The notes below the pieces were generated by a model, which was not told the origin of the DNA, ran no database searches, and saw nothing but the letters and a program-made list of their open reading frames with translations. The position numbers and the translations under genes are program-made. Positions 55,537 to 64,000 of a stretch of 64,000 bases of DNA are shown one piece after another. This stretch comes from Isoetes taiwanensis (taxonomy: Eukaryota; Streptophyta; Lycopodiopsida; Isoetales; Isoetaceae), in contig JAJEKV010000010.1 of NCBI GenBank assembly GCA_021234155.1, positions 9,898,406 to 9,962,405 on the forward strand, given 5' to 3'. Each line of letters opens with the position of its first letter. The stretch's first letter is position 1.

Positions 55537-56200
55537 GCCTCTTGAAATCCAAGAAGCAAAGAATTTAGATTGTTTCAAAGCTTTTGTGCGCTTAGGGGGC
55601 ATGTTTGTAGAAGCAAATCGGGAGGCATCTTTGCAATAATCATAAATCAAGTGATTGCTCCTAACCCATTTAAGTCTGTTAAATATTGTTGAACTTGTCA
55701 CCTGATAAGTCTCCACCAATCTCATGTCGAATTGCTGCAAACACCTATACGGTCACTGGTGCATTTGCATGCATCAATGTCTGTAGGAAGCATTAAAGGG
55801 AGCAAAACTCCACTTGATCTTCTCAAGGCCATTTCTGGTTGCCCAATCGTCTGCATTTCAAAGCCTAGAATAAACCCCATGGGCTGAGTTAACGGCTCAT
55901 CATGGTTGTCTATTTCTGAACATATTTGTTGAATTATGCGCGAAGAAATACATTAGATGTGCTTAAAATCATAAAATAAAATTTCAAATTAGCCCAGAAA
56001 AAGAATTAAATAGGCCATACATAGTGGGAAGTCACTATCTCAGCAAATTCTCCAGAAACCAATTTGATCTTCATCGTGAAGTGCCCAAATAAAAAATTGT
56101 CCTTGGATTCAAAACCAGCTCTAGATGCTTGATCCGGGACCAATCGCACGATCTTATTATCATCCGGATATCTCACATTATCGGGGCCCATCGGCATATT
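55537..56200 (-). pseudogene. Xyloglucan endotransglucosylase/hydrolase (XTH) fragment
   Basis: Exon 56,021-56,200 gives GFESKDNFLFGHFTMKIKLV then SGEFAEIVTSHY before GTATGG, the GH16 strand before the active site. From about 55,920 the C-terminal part follows in shifting frames: LTQPMG, NADDWATRNGLEKIKW, SFAPFNASYRH, then LKWVRSNHLIYDYCKDASRF to MPPK. These are XTH hallmarks. The exon with the catalytic DEIDFEFLG was not found. Frameshifts and a stop after NASYRH confirm a dead copy. XTH proteins cut and rejoin wall xyloglucan. Confidence 0.8.
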
Positions 56201-56992
56201 TTGTATCAAACTCAAGTTTGATTTAATGGGAAAAAGGATGTTTGTATGTCGCAAAGGCTGGTCGCAACAGGATCAAAATTTTATGAAGTTCTTATGCCCT
56301 GTTTAGATCCAAGAAGATGAAATCAAAGACAAAATTGATGCAAATAAGGTTATATGTGGCCTCTAACTATTTTCCTCTTAGCTCCGCGATACATATTCCA
56401 AATCAGTGGAAAATAACCAAGAAGTTGGATATAAAAGAAATATGAAACGTCTATTTCTGTGTTGGCATACATCGAATGTGTATTTCATTTCCAGTCAGAG
56501 ATGCTATGGCTAAAATCAAGAAAGTTACTGCAAAAAATGATTCAAAACTCTGGCCATGCTGCCTTTACATTATAGCTTGAAATAAGGTTTACCCTGCTTT
56601 TTCATGTCTGATTGGCAATAGCATCTTGAAGCATGTATCTTGTCATATCAATTGTGCATGGAGAGCAGTGCAAAGTCTGCAGAAAGCCGTAATTCACCTT
56701 GATTTTCCTCCTTGGATTTCCAGTTTACATATTCATCTAATGGTGTCCATCTTTGTGTGCCAAATGAAAACTTCCATCTGTTTGCCACTTTGAAAAGGCA
56801 AATTCATGCCCTCTGAACCATGAATTAATGGGGTGGCTTTGACACTCTAGGTCAATTACTCTCTTCAGCTGATCCGCAAAAAGTATATATCCTGGTAATA
56901 TGTTCGGCTTCGAAGTGATCGTGTAAAATAACAGAGACTTAACTGAAAGATGGTCAATAGATTACAAAGCAATATAAGTTACATAACCTACC

Positions 56993-57475
56993 TCGTCTTT
57001 TCCAGTTAAGATAGGCTTGCCATGAGGAAGCTCGGCAACAATGCATGCTATAGACCACATGTCAACAGCATCATCGAACCCAAAAACAATTTTGAAGGTC
57101 TGTGGAAAACTTATGATCACCTGTACCACAACGTAATAGGGAAAACTTATGATCACCTGTACCACAACGTAGTGAAAACAACATTCTGATCGCCTTGGAA
57201 ACATCTTGCAAGTCCAAAACCAGGAAGCTTCAAATTTCTATAGTTGGCAATCAATGGATGGATCCTGGAAAAACATGAAACCCATAAAACTAAACACATC
57301 TCCAAAAAATTAGAAGTTTCTAGAGATTAAGCAGTTTCCAACATTAGAATGTTAATATACACATTGCAATTTCAATATCCAGATGTAAGACTTGGTTAAT
57401 GTGGCAGTAATGAAGGCCTATTAGAAGCTGTTCCATATAGCACTGCTTTGGAAGTCCATATTCAAGAAGTCGCAT
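56993..57475 (-). pseudogene. C-type cyclin-dependent kinase (CDKC-like) fragment
   Basis: Three blocks lie in order on the minus strand: LPKQCYMEQLLIGLHYCHIN then QVLHLDI (57,365-57,470), NLKLPGFGLARCF (about 57,200-57,245), and FDDAVDMWSIACIVAELPHG then KPILTGKDE before GTAGGT (56,993-57,101). These are kinase subdomains VI, VII and IX, closest to plant CDKC. The catalytic HRD is HLD and the DFG is GFG, and the parts between are missing or shifted. A 37-bp tandem duplication (57,104 and 57,141) disturbs the T-loop region. CDKC phosphorylates RNA polymerase II; this piece cannot. Confidence 0.7.
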
Positions 57476-57544
57476 TTAATTAAAGTGGGACAAATCTCGA
57501 ATTTTGGGACTCAGACTGAAAATGGGACTCATATAAAGAGAATT

Positions 57545-57850
57545 CAGACTGAGGGGGAGGGAGAGGGGGCACATCTTGATAATGAGAAGGGTAGGAGGAG
57601 AAGGAGGGAGGAGCCACAAATTGAAGAGAGGAAGGGCTGTTGGAAGAAGGGGCAGGGGCAAAGGGGAGGGAGGGGAGGAGAAAAAAGGGCAGGAGGACGA
57701 GAGGGGATACTAAGGGGAGGGGGGGGGAAGGGGCAGGGAGAGGGAGAGGTGGGAGAGGCAAAAGAGGAGGGGAAGAGGAGGGGGGATGGGGGGAGAGGGT
57801 AGAGAGGAGCAAAGGGGCGGAGAGGCAGGGGCAAAGGGGGGCAAGGGTCA
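57545..57850 (+). repeat. Polypurine tract 3 (G-rich)
   Basis: Nearly pure G/A with many runs of four or more G (for example 57,713-57,729 and 57,779-57,795), which could form G-quadruplexes. The ORFs predicted through it on both strands are composition artefacts. Confidence 0.8.
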
Positions 57851-58001
57851 CTCCCCACCCCCTCCAAAATAATAATAATATTAAATAAATATATAATTAT
57901 TAATAAATAAATAGCTATATATATATGCATTAATAAATATAAGTATAAACAATTTAAATTATTATTATTATATTAAATATAATTACAATGAAATGTTTTT
58001 A

Positions 58002-58019
58002 CTCGCCTCGCGAGGCGAG
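58002..58019. repeat. Perfect 18-bp palindrome
   Basis: CTCGCCTCGCGAGGCGAG reads the same on both strands and lies at the sharp boundary between an AT-rich stretch and GC-richer DNA. Its core TCGCGA recurs in the palindrome array at 60.3 kb. Confidence 0.8.
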
Positions 58020-58309
58020 AATGGGCTTGGTTCAGAAAGCCCACTCAGAGAGGGCCCCATTCGTGGGTCCATACAACACTTTCTGCACCACAACCAGCTA
58101 CAAAACAAAATGACAACACAGTGAAAACATGCGCAACTTTTCAAAGCAAAAACATCCAAAACAAAAAGGTTATATAGAAAAACAAAAGGTTATATAGAAG
58201 GGGAAGGGTCACGACCTCGGCATCAGGCGAGACGGCATCAGACCTCGGCATCAGACTTTTTGATAAAGATTATATTGGAGCGAACCTGCCAGACCGTTTG
58301 ATGATTTGT

Positions 58310-58735
58310 CCATGCTTCCTATTGATGATTCCATGGCTATGGCAGAAAGAAGCTATGGCATCGACCCTATGGCTATGGCATCCGTGCTTCCTATTGATGA
58401 TTTGTGTTTGTTGTCCATGGCTATGGCAGAAAGATCGACAAGCAGTATTTATGCTCAGACATCTAAGATCTGCATCTGTGCCTGCACGACACCTCCACCA
58501 CGAGCAACTGTTGCCTTTTTCTGGGAAGCAGCAACCATTATCTTGGGAAGCGACAGTAGATCCGATAGAAGTAACTATGGCGACCTATAGTGATGATTTA
58601 CCACAGACAAGACTTCAAGAACAGCTATGGCGGCCGCTTAGGGATTCAAGAACGGGGCTATGGCTACCGTTTATGCCTCGTTTATACAGCTATGGCGGCC
58701 GCCTTAGGGATTCAAGAACGGGGCATAATCTCGCC
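58310..58735 (+). repeat. CTATGGC-rich repeats including a 66-bp duplication
   Basis: CTATGGC(A/G) occurs about ten times. The block CAGCTATGGCGGCCGC..TTAGGGATTCAAGAACGGGGC occurs twice (58,622 and 58,686). Just upstream, GACCTCGGCATCAG is repeated at about 58,214 and 58,239. Frames are open (58,298-58,747) but repetitive; I do not call a gene. Confidence 0.55.
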
Positions 58736-59379
58736 ATTTTAATGTGAGTAACAGATTCAAGATTTCGCATTTAGGCTTACATTCGAGGTTCTTCTTCAAC
58801 CAGCTCCAGAAGTGAGGATGAAAATGCCGCTGAAGCCAGTTCCAGTTTCATGCCCTTAGATCTTAGTCTTTCAGTTTCGAAACACATGTAAGCCTTAATA
58901 AAGCTTCATCCCTGTTTATGCAAAAGACTCATATTAAAGAAAGCGCATTTTTATTCTGATACAGAGCCGGCCATGAAGGGGCACGAAACAAGCTTACCCT
59001 AGGTTAAGGCGCACAGAAGCATCTTCGGCATCTCCAGAACCTTAAGCTCCAGCATTTCGGTATCTCCAGAGCCTTAAGAACCAGCATAAGCTTTTCATAT
59101 CTCACATCTACAGCATGATCCATGCATCCTTTGTTCTGTTTTTTTCAATCTTAACAAGGGAGGTATGGTTATGCCTCAAAATCGCCCTTGCTTCTCTGCC
59201 ATGCCATCGCAAGAGAGACGTAGCTAGATTCAGCAGATTTGCAGCACTCTGGAAGCAGGATTAGAGCCAGGAAGTAGGATTAGAGCTTGATGCCATAGCC
59301 AGGATTTTGGGCGTTCTCCGTAGCCACGAACAGACCCAAAGGTATGTACCAAATTTTAAATTTCAAGTATAGGCGGGAA

Positions 59380-59830
59380 AAAAAGGCGGGGTAAACATTA
59401 ATATATTAAAAAGGGTAAACATTAATATAAAAAAAAAGGCGGGGTAAACATTAATATATTAAAAAGGGTAAACAGGAGAGGGTCCATTTGTTTTTTATAC
59501 GTATACCTAGAAAATACATAGCATATAGTGTCCATTGGAAAAAATATATAAGATAAAACAATAAACTATTATGTGATAAAACAATAAACTAAGATGAGAA
59601 AAAATAATAAACTATGGTGTTTTAGAACTGTATTTTCTATGTTTTAGAACTATGGTGTTTTGGCATTTAGAAAATACATATTGTATTTATTAGAAAATAT
59701 ATAGGATAGGATATTGTATTTATTAGAAAACATTGACCTACTAAAAAGGGGAAAAGGCGCCTGGGGTCTATCTTTGGTCTATGTATACATAGAAAATGCA
59801 TAGGTATGGTGTGCACTTAGAAAATACATA
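59380..59830. repeat. AT-rich direct repeats
   Basis: GGGTAAACATTAATAT recurs four times around 59,390-59,480 in a 33/66-bp pattern. AGAAAATACATAGGATATGG-type phrases recur five or more times from 59,507 to 59,840. Confidence 0.7.
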
Positions 59831-59984
59831 GGATATGGTGCAATTAATAATGATTTGCACTCTATGATATTGGAGGTAGAAAACTATGTTTGTAGGCAAG
59901 TAGGTTCGCCACATTTGTTGTATGTTTGATCACATTTGAACAAAGGTATAGTATTATGATATGATGTTTCATTTTTATCTCCTT

Positions 59985-60480
59985 GGACCTGTTGTGTTTT
60001 TCACTCTAAATGGCCTTAGACCTGTGTTTTTCATCTTGAGGAGCCTTAGACTTGCGTTTTTTTATTTTGGAGGGCCTTTTTGAACCTGCATTTTTCACTC
60101 ACTTGAAGCCGCCTTTCGACTCGCTGAGTCGAAAAGACCCTCAAATCTGTTTTTTAAGCTTTTGAGTGCCTTTCTCGACTTCATGAAGTCGAAAAGGTCT
60201 TCCCCCTAAAACCTGCGTTTTTGCTTTGGCTGCCTTTCTCGACTCATGAAGTCGAAAAGGCCTTTCTCGACCCCTAAAACTTGCGTTTTGCTTTTGTTGC
60301 CTTTCGACTCGCGAGTCGAGAAAGGCCTTCGACTCTAAAACGTTTTTCGCTTTGAGCTGCCTTTCTCGACTCGCGAGTCGAGAAAGGCGTTCTGACCCCT
60401 AAAACTTGTGCTTTTAAACTTTTCGGCTGCCTTTCTCGACTGGGCGAAGTCGAAAGGCTCTCTCGACCTTTATTTTCCAA
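59985..60480. repeat. Array of palindromes around TCGACTCGCGAGTCGA
   Basis: Six units of 57-70 bp start with GCCTTTCTCGACT at about 60,111, 60,168, 60,232, 60,299, 60,359 and 60,429. Each has an inverted partner AGTCGAGAAAGG right behind it; the unit at 60,359 is a perfect palindrome of 30 bases. CCCTAAAACTTGCGTTTT links the units. More decayed units without the palindrome start near 59,985 (CCTTAGACCTGTGTTTTTC). Confidence 0.85.
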
Positions 60481-60833
60481 AAATGGCCCTAAGAACTGTG
60501 TTTTATTTTAATTGTTTTGCATGTACCATCACTTGACTAACTTGATTTTGTCTTTTGCAGTCCTTATCTCGACCAGATAGTACATGCTTGGGAGCAATGA
60601 AAAGACCAGTTCATTGAAGAAAGATGCCGAGAAGAGGGTGGTGACATCAGTTGGACATACAAGCACGTGGCCTATGAAGGAACTCTTCATGTTCATGAAG
60701 CACTAGGTGGTTCATGTGTGAAGAGGGTGTAATCATTGTGATAATACGACCACTATGGTCGCTTCACCCACTGTAATATATATTGTAATGAGCCCATTTA
60801 TAAATATAAGGTATCTCTGGTTTCTAGTTGGTG

Positions 60834-60868
60834 AATAAAGCTTGACGTCCTTCAAAAAAAAAAAAACT
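60834..60868 (+). other. AATAAA signal followed by an encoded A run
   Basis: GTGAATAAAGCTTGACG is followed about 20 bases later by 13 A residues (60,856-60,868). The spacing matches a polyadenylation site followed by a genomic poly(A), as in a retroposed transcript. The upstream 60,560-60,830 stretch would be its 3' part; no coding frame there is recognised. Confidence 0.45.
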
Positions 60869-61103
60869 AGTATTTTTTGGTGATTAAGTAAACAATTTGC
60901 TTAATTTTTGTTGGAATTTGTGATCTCTTGTCTACCCACCTAAGAAAATAGAGCCAAAATGTCTTGGTAAAGGAATTCACAGTAACAGACAAAAATTCGA
61001 ATTAAGGACAGTTTTCGGGTCGGAATGCTCCTTTTTGTGTAAAATAACAGAGTTCCGAAAAAAAGTGGGAATGGAATGAGTCCCACTTTAATTAAATACG
61101 ACT

Positions 61104-61950
61104 TCAAGCAAGTACTCCACAATTAAAACCATTGAATATTGACGAATACCGCATCAAATTAACGAAATATCAGACTTTGAAATCAGGCAAAATTACCCTG
61201 CTTTGGTGATCTTGTAAAGTTGTGTGCTTGGCTTTCTCATCTTCGTCAGGAACTGCACAGAAAAATAATCATTGAAAAACAAAAAGACAGTTGAATAGCA
61301 GTTCTTCAAAACGACAGTGTTCATGGACGACGAATTGGAAGCTTTCTAAATTAGCTCCAAATGATCTGAGACTCGTTCTTCAGGGTTCTAGGAGGCCGAT
61401 TTGGAGAAGCCCATGTGCTGCAGGTCATCTGGACCATCTAAGCAAGAGAACTCTAGCAAGCAGGGCCAAGTTCTGGATTTTGTTACAGGACACAGTTTGC
61501 ACTAAGAATTGCAAGGGATGCTTGCATGGTCCCGATTTTAACCTGGAAAATGTCTGGAAGCAGATGGTGCATCCAGATGTTGGTCTCGATCACGCAAACC
61601 TGCATTGAATTGGCCAGCTCCGTTGGGATTTTTAGTCGTGGTCATTTGAGCTATCTGGACCGTCCCATTCTTAGGTTAAATCGCAACCGCCCAATTTAGG
61701 GCGTGATGCACGACATACATCAAAACCTTATAATATAGGATCCAGCTATATATCATGCAACCAAATATTACTCTAGTTAGCAGTATAGCAGCATGCCAAA
61801 CCTACCTTCAAACTTTGGATAGAACTTTTTATTTGCATAAGTGGTGACACATCTGAAATTGTATTGCCTTTCTCGACTGTCATTTTCTGTAACAAGACAG
61901 AATTCTCTTACAACCTAGACATAAAGAGAAATTTCAAAGTGCGCAAGCAT
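61104..61950. other. Intergenic or intronic, no recognised gene
   Basis: A 105-codon frame at 61,291-61,608 (+) is open but unrecognised. A possible small minus-strand terminal exon (FLTKMRKPSTQLYKITKAG, stop; about 61,195-61,252) follows an acceptor CTGTGCAG. Confidence 0.35.
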
Positions 61951-61953
61951 CAC

Positions 61954-62562
61954 CTTAACTTGCTCAATCTTTTCAGAGATGTGGATTATTTCATTTGATA
62001 ATTCCTTAATACGCTCTTGATTGCCTTTGTACCTCTGCCATCCAATAAAAATTAACTTTTACGTGTCCACCTCTCAATAGACATGATTTCTTAATGATGC
62101 CACTTTCTTCTATTTAACTTACCTGCTGAATCTCATTTAGGCGTCCTTTAGCGGCACTATATTCAATGGCCTAAAAACAACCAGCAACAAATCAGAAATG
62201 AGAACTGCAATTTTGAAATCCCTGTCGGGAGGTTATTTGATACGGTTTATTTGCCAAAAAGCCACAGATTAATGGAACAATATGATAGTAACACTTGGTT
62301 AACAAACGCTGGCCTCTTGAACGGAAGGAAAGCTTTTTTATTTTCTAACATGGAAACAGCATTAAATGTTGCTCACAATGTTACGAATCTAGAAAGCTTG
62401 TTACAACCAAAATCAACTTGGAGCAAGAGACATGGCTCTGATGCATGTAAAGTATTTACCAGAAGAACACAAGTACAATAAAAAAAAGGGGGATCTGCCA
62501 TTATTTACCATCATAGCCTGTGCTTCCACCTTCTGCCACTGTTTCATCTGCCAAACCATCAC
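61954..62562 (-). pseudogene. Coiled-coil gene fragment, IFT57-like (three candidate exons)
   Basis: On the minus strand, exon 62,123-62,170 (AIEYSAAKGRLNEIQQ, after TTTTTAG, before GTAAGT) and exon 61,954-62,034 (RYKGNQERIKELSNEIIHIS then EKIEQVK, after GGCAG, before GTGATG) are both phase 0. Joined, they resemble the C-terminal coiled coil of IFT57, an intraflagellar transport B-complex protein. A further phase-0 candidate (62,509-62,562, VMVWQMKQWQKVEAQAMM) lies upstream. The last donor could be GTGATG only if weak. Whether this is an active gene extending off-window or another captured piece is open. Other coiled-coil proteins are possible. Confidence 0.35.
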
Positions 62563-63084
62563 CTGCTTGGAAAAAACCTGTAATGCAAAAACACGGAGGG
62601 GGAGGAGACGAATCCTTGCACTGACCGCTGCCATTTTTGCATAGCCCAAACCGTCCTTTGCCTAGTTCTTCCTTCTGCCATTGGCCTGGTCCATCCTCCA
62701 TCTGCTAGGCCCTGCCTATGATTCAACTGGGTGCTCTGAAGCCGTTCATTGCCATATTCTTCTCTCTGCAATATCCATTTGCTGCTAAAACCGAGCCGAT
62801 CTGCCATGCTGTTCTGCCCTATCCGATGCCATGAGCCATTTCTTTGTTTTCGTCCTTTCTGCCATGCCGTTCATGCCCTTATATTTCATTCTTTTGTTTC
62901 TAACCTCTTTCGTCCATATCCTATCCATCTTCGTTCCCAGTCGTGGATCCGGCAAGCCATGCTACCACTCGATGTTTGATGCGACCGCTTGGAGGCCATG
63001 GACAAAATCCATTTTTGACCTAACCCAATATGCCCTAAATCGACCTTGAAAGTTTTCAAAGGTCAGACATTACCATTATTAGTT
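62563..63084. other. Intergenic, no recognised gene
   Basis: Moderately GC DNA with repeated CTGCCAT/TCTGCCAT phrases (for example 62,674 and 62,804). Short frames only. Confidence 0.35.
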
Positions 63085-63105
63085 TTTTTTTTTTTTTTTT
63101 TTTTG
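63085..63105. repeat. Poly(T) run
   Basis: More than twenty T in a row, followed by GCAATAAAGC. On the minus strand this is a poly(A), possibly the end of a retroposed sequence. Confidence 0.75.
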
Positions 63106-63822
63106 CAATAAAGCAAGGAAAACCATCAAATTTTTGTAAAGGTCATGTATAACCTTATGACACTTAGGAAGCCAAATAGTTACCTACACCAGCAATTCTA
63201 GGGCAGAATTCAGATTCAATTTTCTTGTCAAATGTCATACTCCCAAATAGAAAGCATTTTGTATTTCTACAATATTACTTTTGTCAACCATTAAAACCAT
63301 GTGCGGGGTTTGAACCGCTATTTGTGCTTTGTGATGCTAAAGAGCATTCTCAAGCATTTTGCCAAATGCAGCTACAAGCACGATATACCGGCTAAAAAAC
63401 TAAAAGGCACTCTAACGTTTTTGAAAAACAATATACGATATCCATTAAGGATCATGAAAGTTTGAAGGGTCAAATATTCCCCATTATCCATTTTTTTGCC
63501 AAATACAAGGCCTTAGAGTTATTCCCTAAGTAGTATTATTATTTGTTATCCATATCATCTTCTTGTTTCTATCCATGCCATCTTTCAATCATTTGAAGGT
63601 CCATGTGTACCAACCTTGTCATATGTCTTGTTTCCAAGTGGGCATCCAGCTTAGGAACTTGTAAAAATCCTATACTGAATTTTCTCATATGGTTCATCAT
63701 TCCTTATAAATTTCAATAAAATACATTCAACTTATAGATATCATAGCTAGCATGCAGTCGTTTGACAATTCAAAGACTATAGTCTTTTTAGAAGATAGTG
63801 GCAACAAACCTACAATACTAGT
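63106..63822. other. AT-rich stretch without recognised gene
   Basis: No domain, repeat or promoter that I can support. A B-box-like GGGTTTGAACC at 63,307 lacks an A box. Confidence 0.35.
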
Positions 63823-63825
63823 TGG

Positions 63826-63958
63826 GGATGGAAATTTTCAGATTGTTTTCCTCCAAAAACTTAATCAACTTGGTTAAATAATACATCATTGCGGATGGAA
63901 ATTTTCAGATTGTTTTCCTCCAAAAACTTAATCAACTTGGTTAAATAATCATTGCACA
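63826..63958. repeat. Direct tandem duplication, 67-bp period
   Basis: GGATGGAAATTTTCAGATTG starts at 63,826 and at 63,893; the copies are nearly identical through CTTGGTTAAATAAT. Confidence 0.9.
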
Positions 63959-64000
63959 GGTCGAGCGGTTAGCTTTTGAAAATATCAAATTTCATCTACA

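Larger units (their letters stand above)
54751..57475 (-). mobile_element. Probable Helitron 2 carrying XTH and CDKC fragments (left end in transcription sense not located)
   Basis: Read on the minus strand, the element ends in hairpin GCCCAGCAACGCTGGGC (54,762-54,778), spacer ACCATTA and CTAG (54,751-54,754) followed by T. The terminus nearly equals that at 14,928-14,955. Upstream on the same strand are pieces of two unrelated genes, CDKC and XTH, with introns. The 5' end is not identified; the given right limit is just the end of the CDKC homology. Confidence 0.55.
57466..61103. mobile_element. Segment bounded by an inverted repeat (candidate DNA transposon, 3.6 kb)
   Basis: The left edge holds TTTAATTAAAGTGGGAC (57,475-57,491), preceded by AAGTCGCA. 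The right edge holds the reverse complement GTCCCACTTTAATTAAA (about 61,079-61,095), followed by TACGACTT. Inside are a G/A-rich tract, several palindromes and repeats but no recognisable transposase. The arms of roughly 25 bp allow one mismatch. It could be a non-autonomous element or a chance pairing of two related insertions. Confidence 0.4.

Noticed and set aside
57480-57930. Overlapping ORFs in polypurine tract 3
   Set aside because: Same composition effect; low-complexity Gly/Arg/Glu or Pro/Leu/Ser products.
63300-63330. tRNA gene or SINE head at a GGGTTTGAACC sequence
   Set aside because: No A box at the right distance and no cloverleaf arms.

Overview
The window looks like plant nuclear DNA, most likely from a seedless vascular plant such as a fern. 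Plant origin is supported by fragments of starch synthase III, a C-type cyclin-dependent kinase, a xyloglucan endotransglucosylase, an RCC1-repeat protein and a PPR protein, by spliced exons, and by CACTA, Helitron, Ty3-type LTR and non-LTR elements. A tentative IFT57-like coiled-coil gene fragment at 62 kb would fit a lineage with flagellated sperm; the fern assignment itself is inference. No bacterial, rRNA, tRNA or CRISPR feature is present.

Only two small genes look intact: a secreted Gly/Pro-rich protein (12,221-12,520, +) and a one-domain GNA-type mannose-binding lectin (23,980-24,336, -). Each has TATA-bearing upstream DNA that has itself been duplicated. A 396-codon ORF of unknown function (1,879-3,069, -) ends inside the tail of a retrotransposon.

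Layout. 1-1.9 kb: a non-LTR element cut by the window edge. 4.7-8.4 kb: two different LTRs in a row, each with its own tRNA primer-binding site, then a broken gag. 8.8-10.1 kb: a G-box-bearing tandem repeat, a 5'-truncated LINE and a 66-bp duplication. 11.1-12.5 kb: a duplicated promoter block and the Gly/Pro-rich gene. 13.6-15 kb: long polypurine tracts with three Helitron-like 3' ends. 15-16.2 kb: a LINE C-terminal ORF behind tRNA-like A/B boxes. 16.3-22.07 kb: a probable Helitron carrying pieces of four unrelated genes (RCC1-like, PPR, starch synthase III, PYG7-like TPR), all on the strand that ends in the Helitron hairpin. 23 kb: a LINE zinc-binding (zf-RVT) remnant. 24-25.2 kb: the lectin and a tandem array of its promoter region.

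24.97-53.98 kb: three head-to-tail copies of a 9.4-9.85 kb unit. Each unit, read on the minus strand, holds a LINE B fragment and a nearly full LINE A (ORF1 with coiled coil and RRM-like part, one UAG, then ORF2 endonuclease and RT). In LINE A a 3.3-kb foreign segment with an unknown ORF and a hairpin array replaces half of the endonuclease. 54.0 kb: a CACTA-type terminus. 54.75-57.5 kb: a second Helitron, on the minus strand, with XTH and CDKC fragments. 57.47-61.10 kb: a segment bounded by an inverted repeat and rich in palindromes. 61.9-62.6 kb: the IFT57-like exons. The remainder to 64 kb is AT-rich with short tandem duplications.

The window is therefore mostly transposons inserted into each other, with gene fragments carried along. 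The strongest unusual signals are the two multi-gene Helitrons, the triplicated nested LINE unit with its UAG-separated ORFs, and the duplicated promoter blocks at the only two intact genes.
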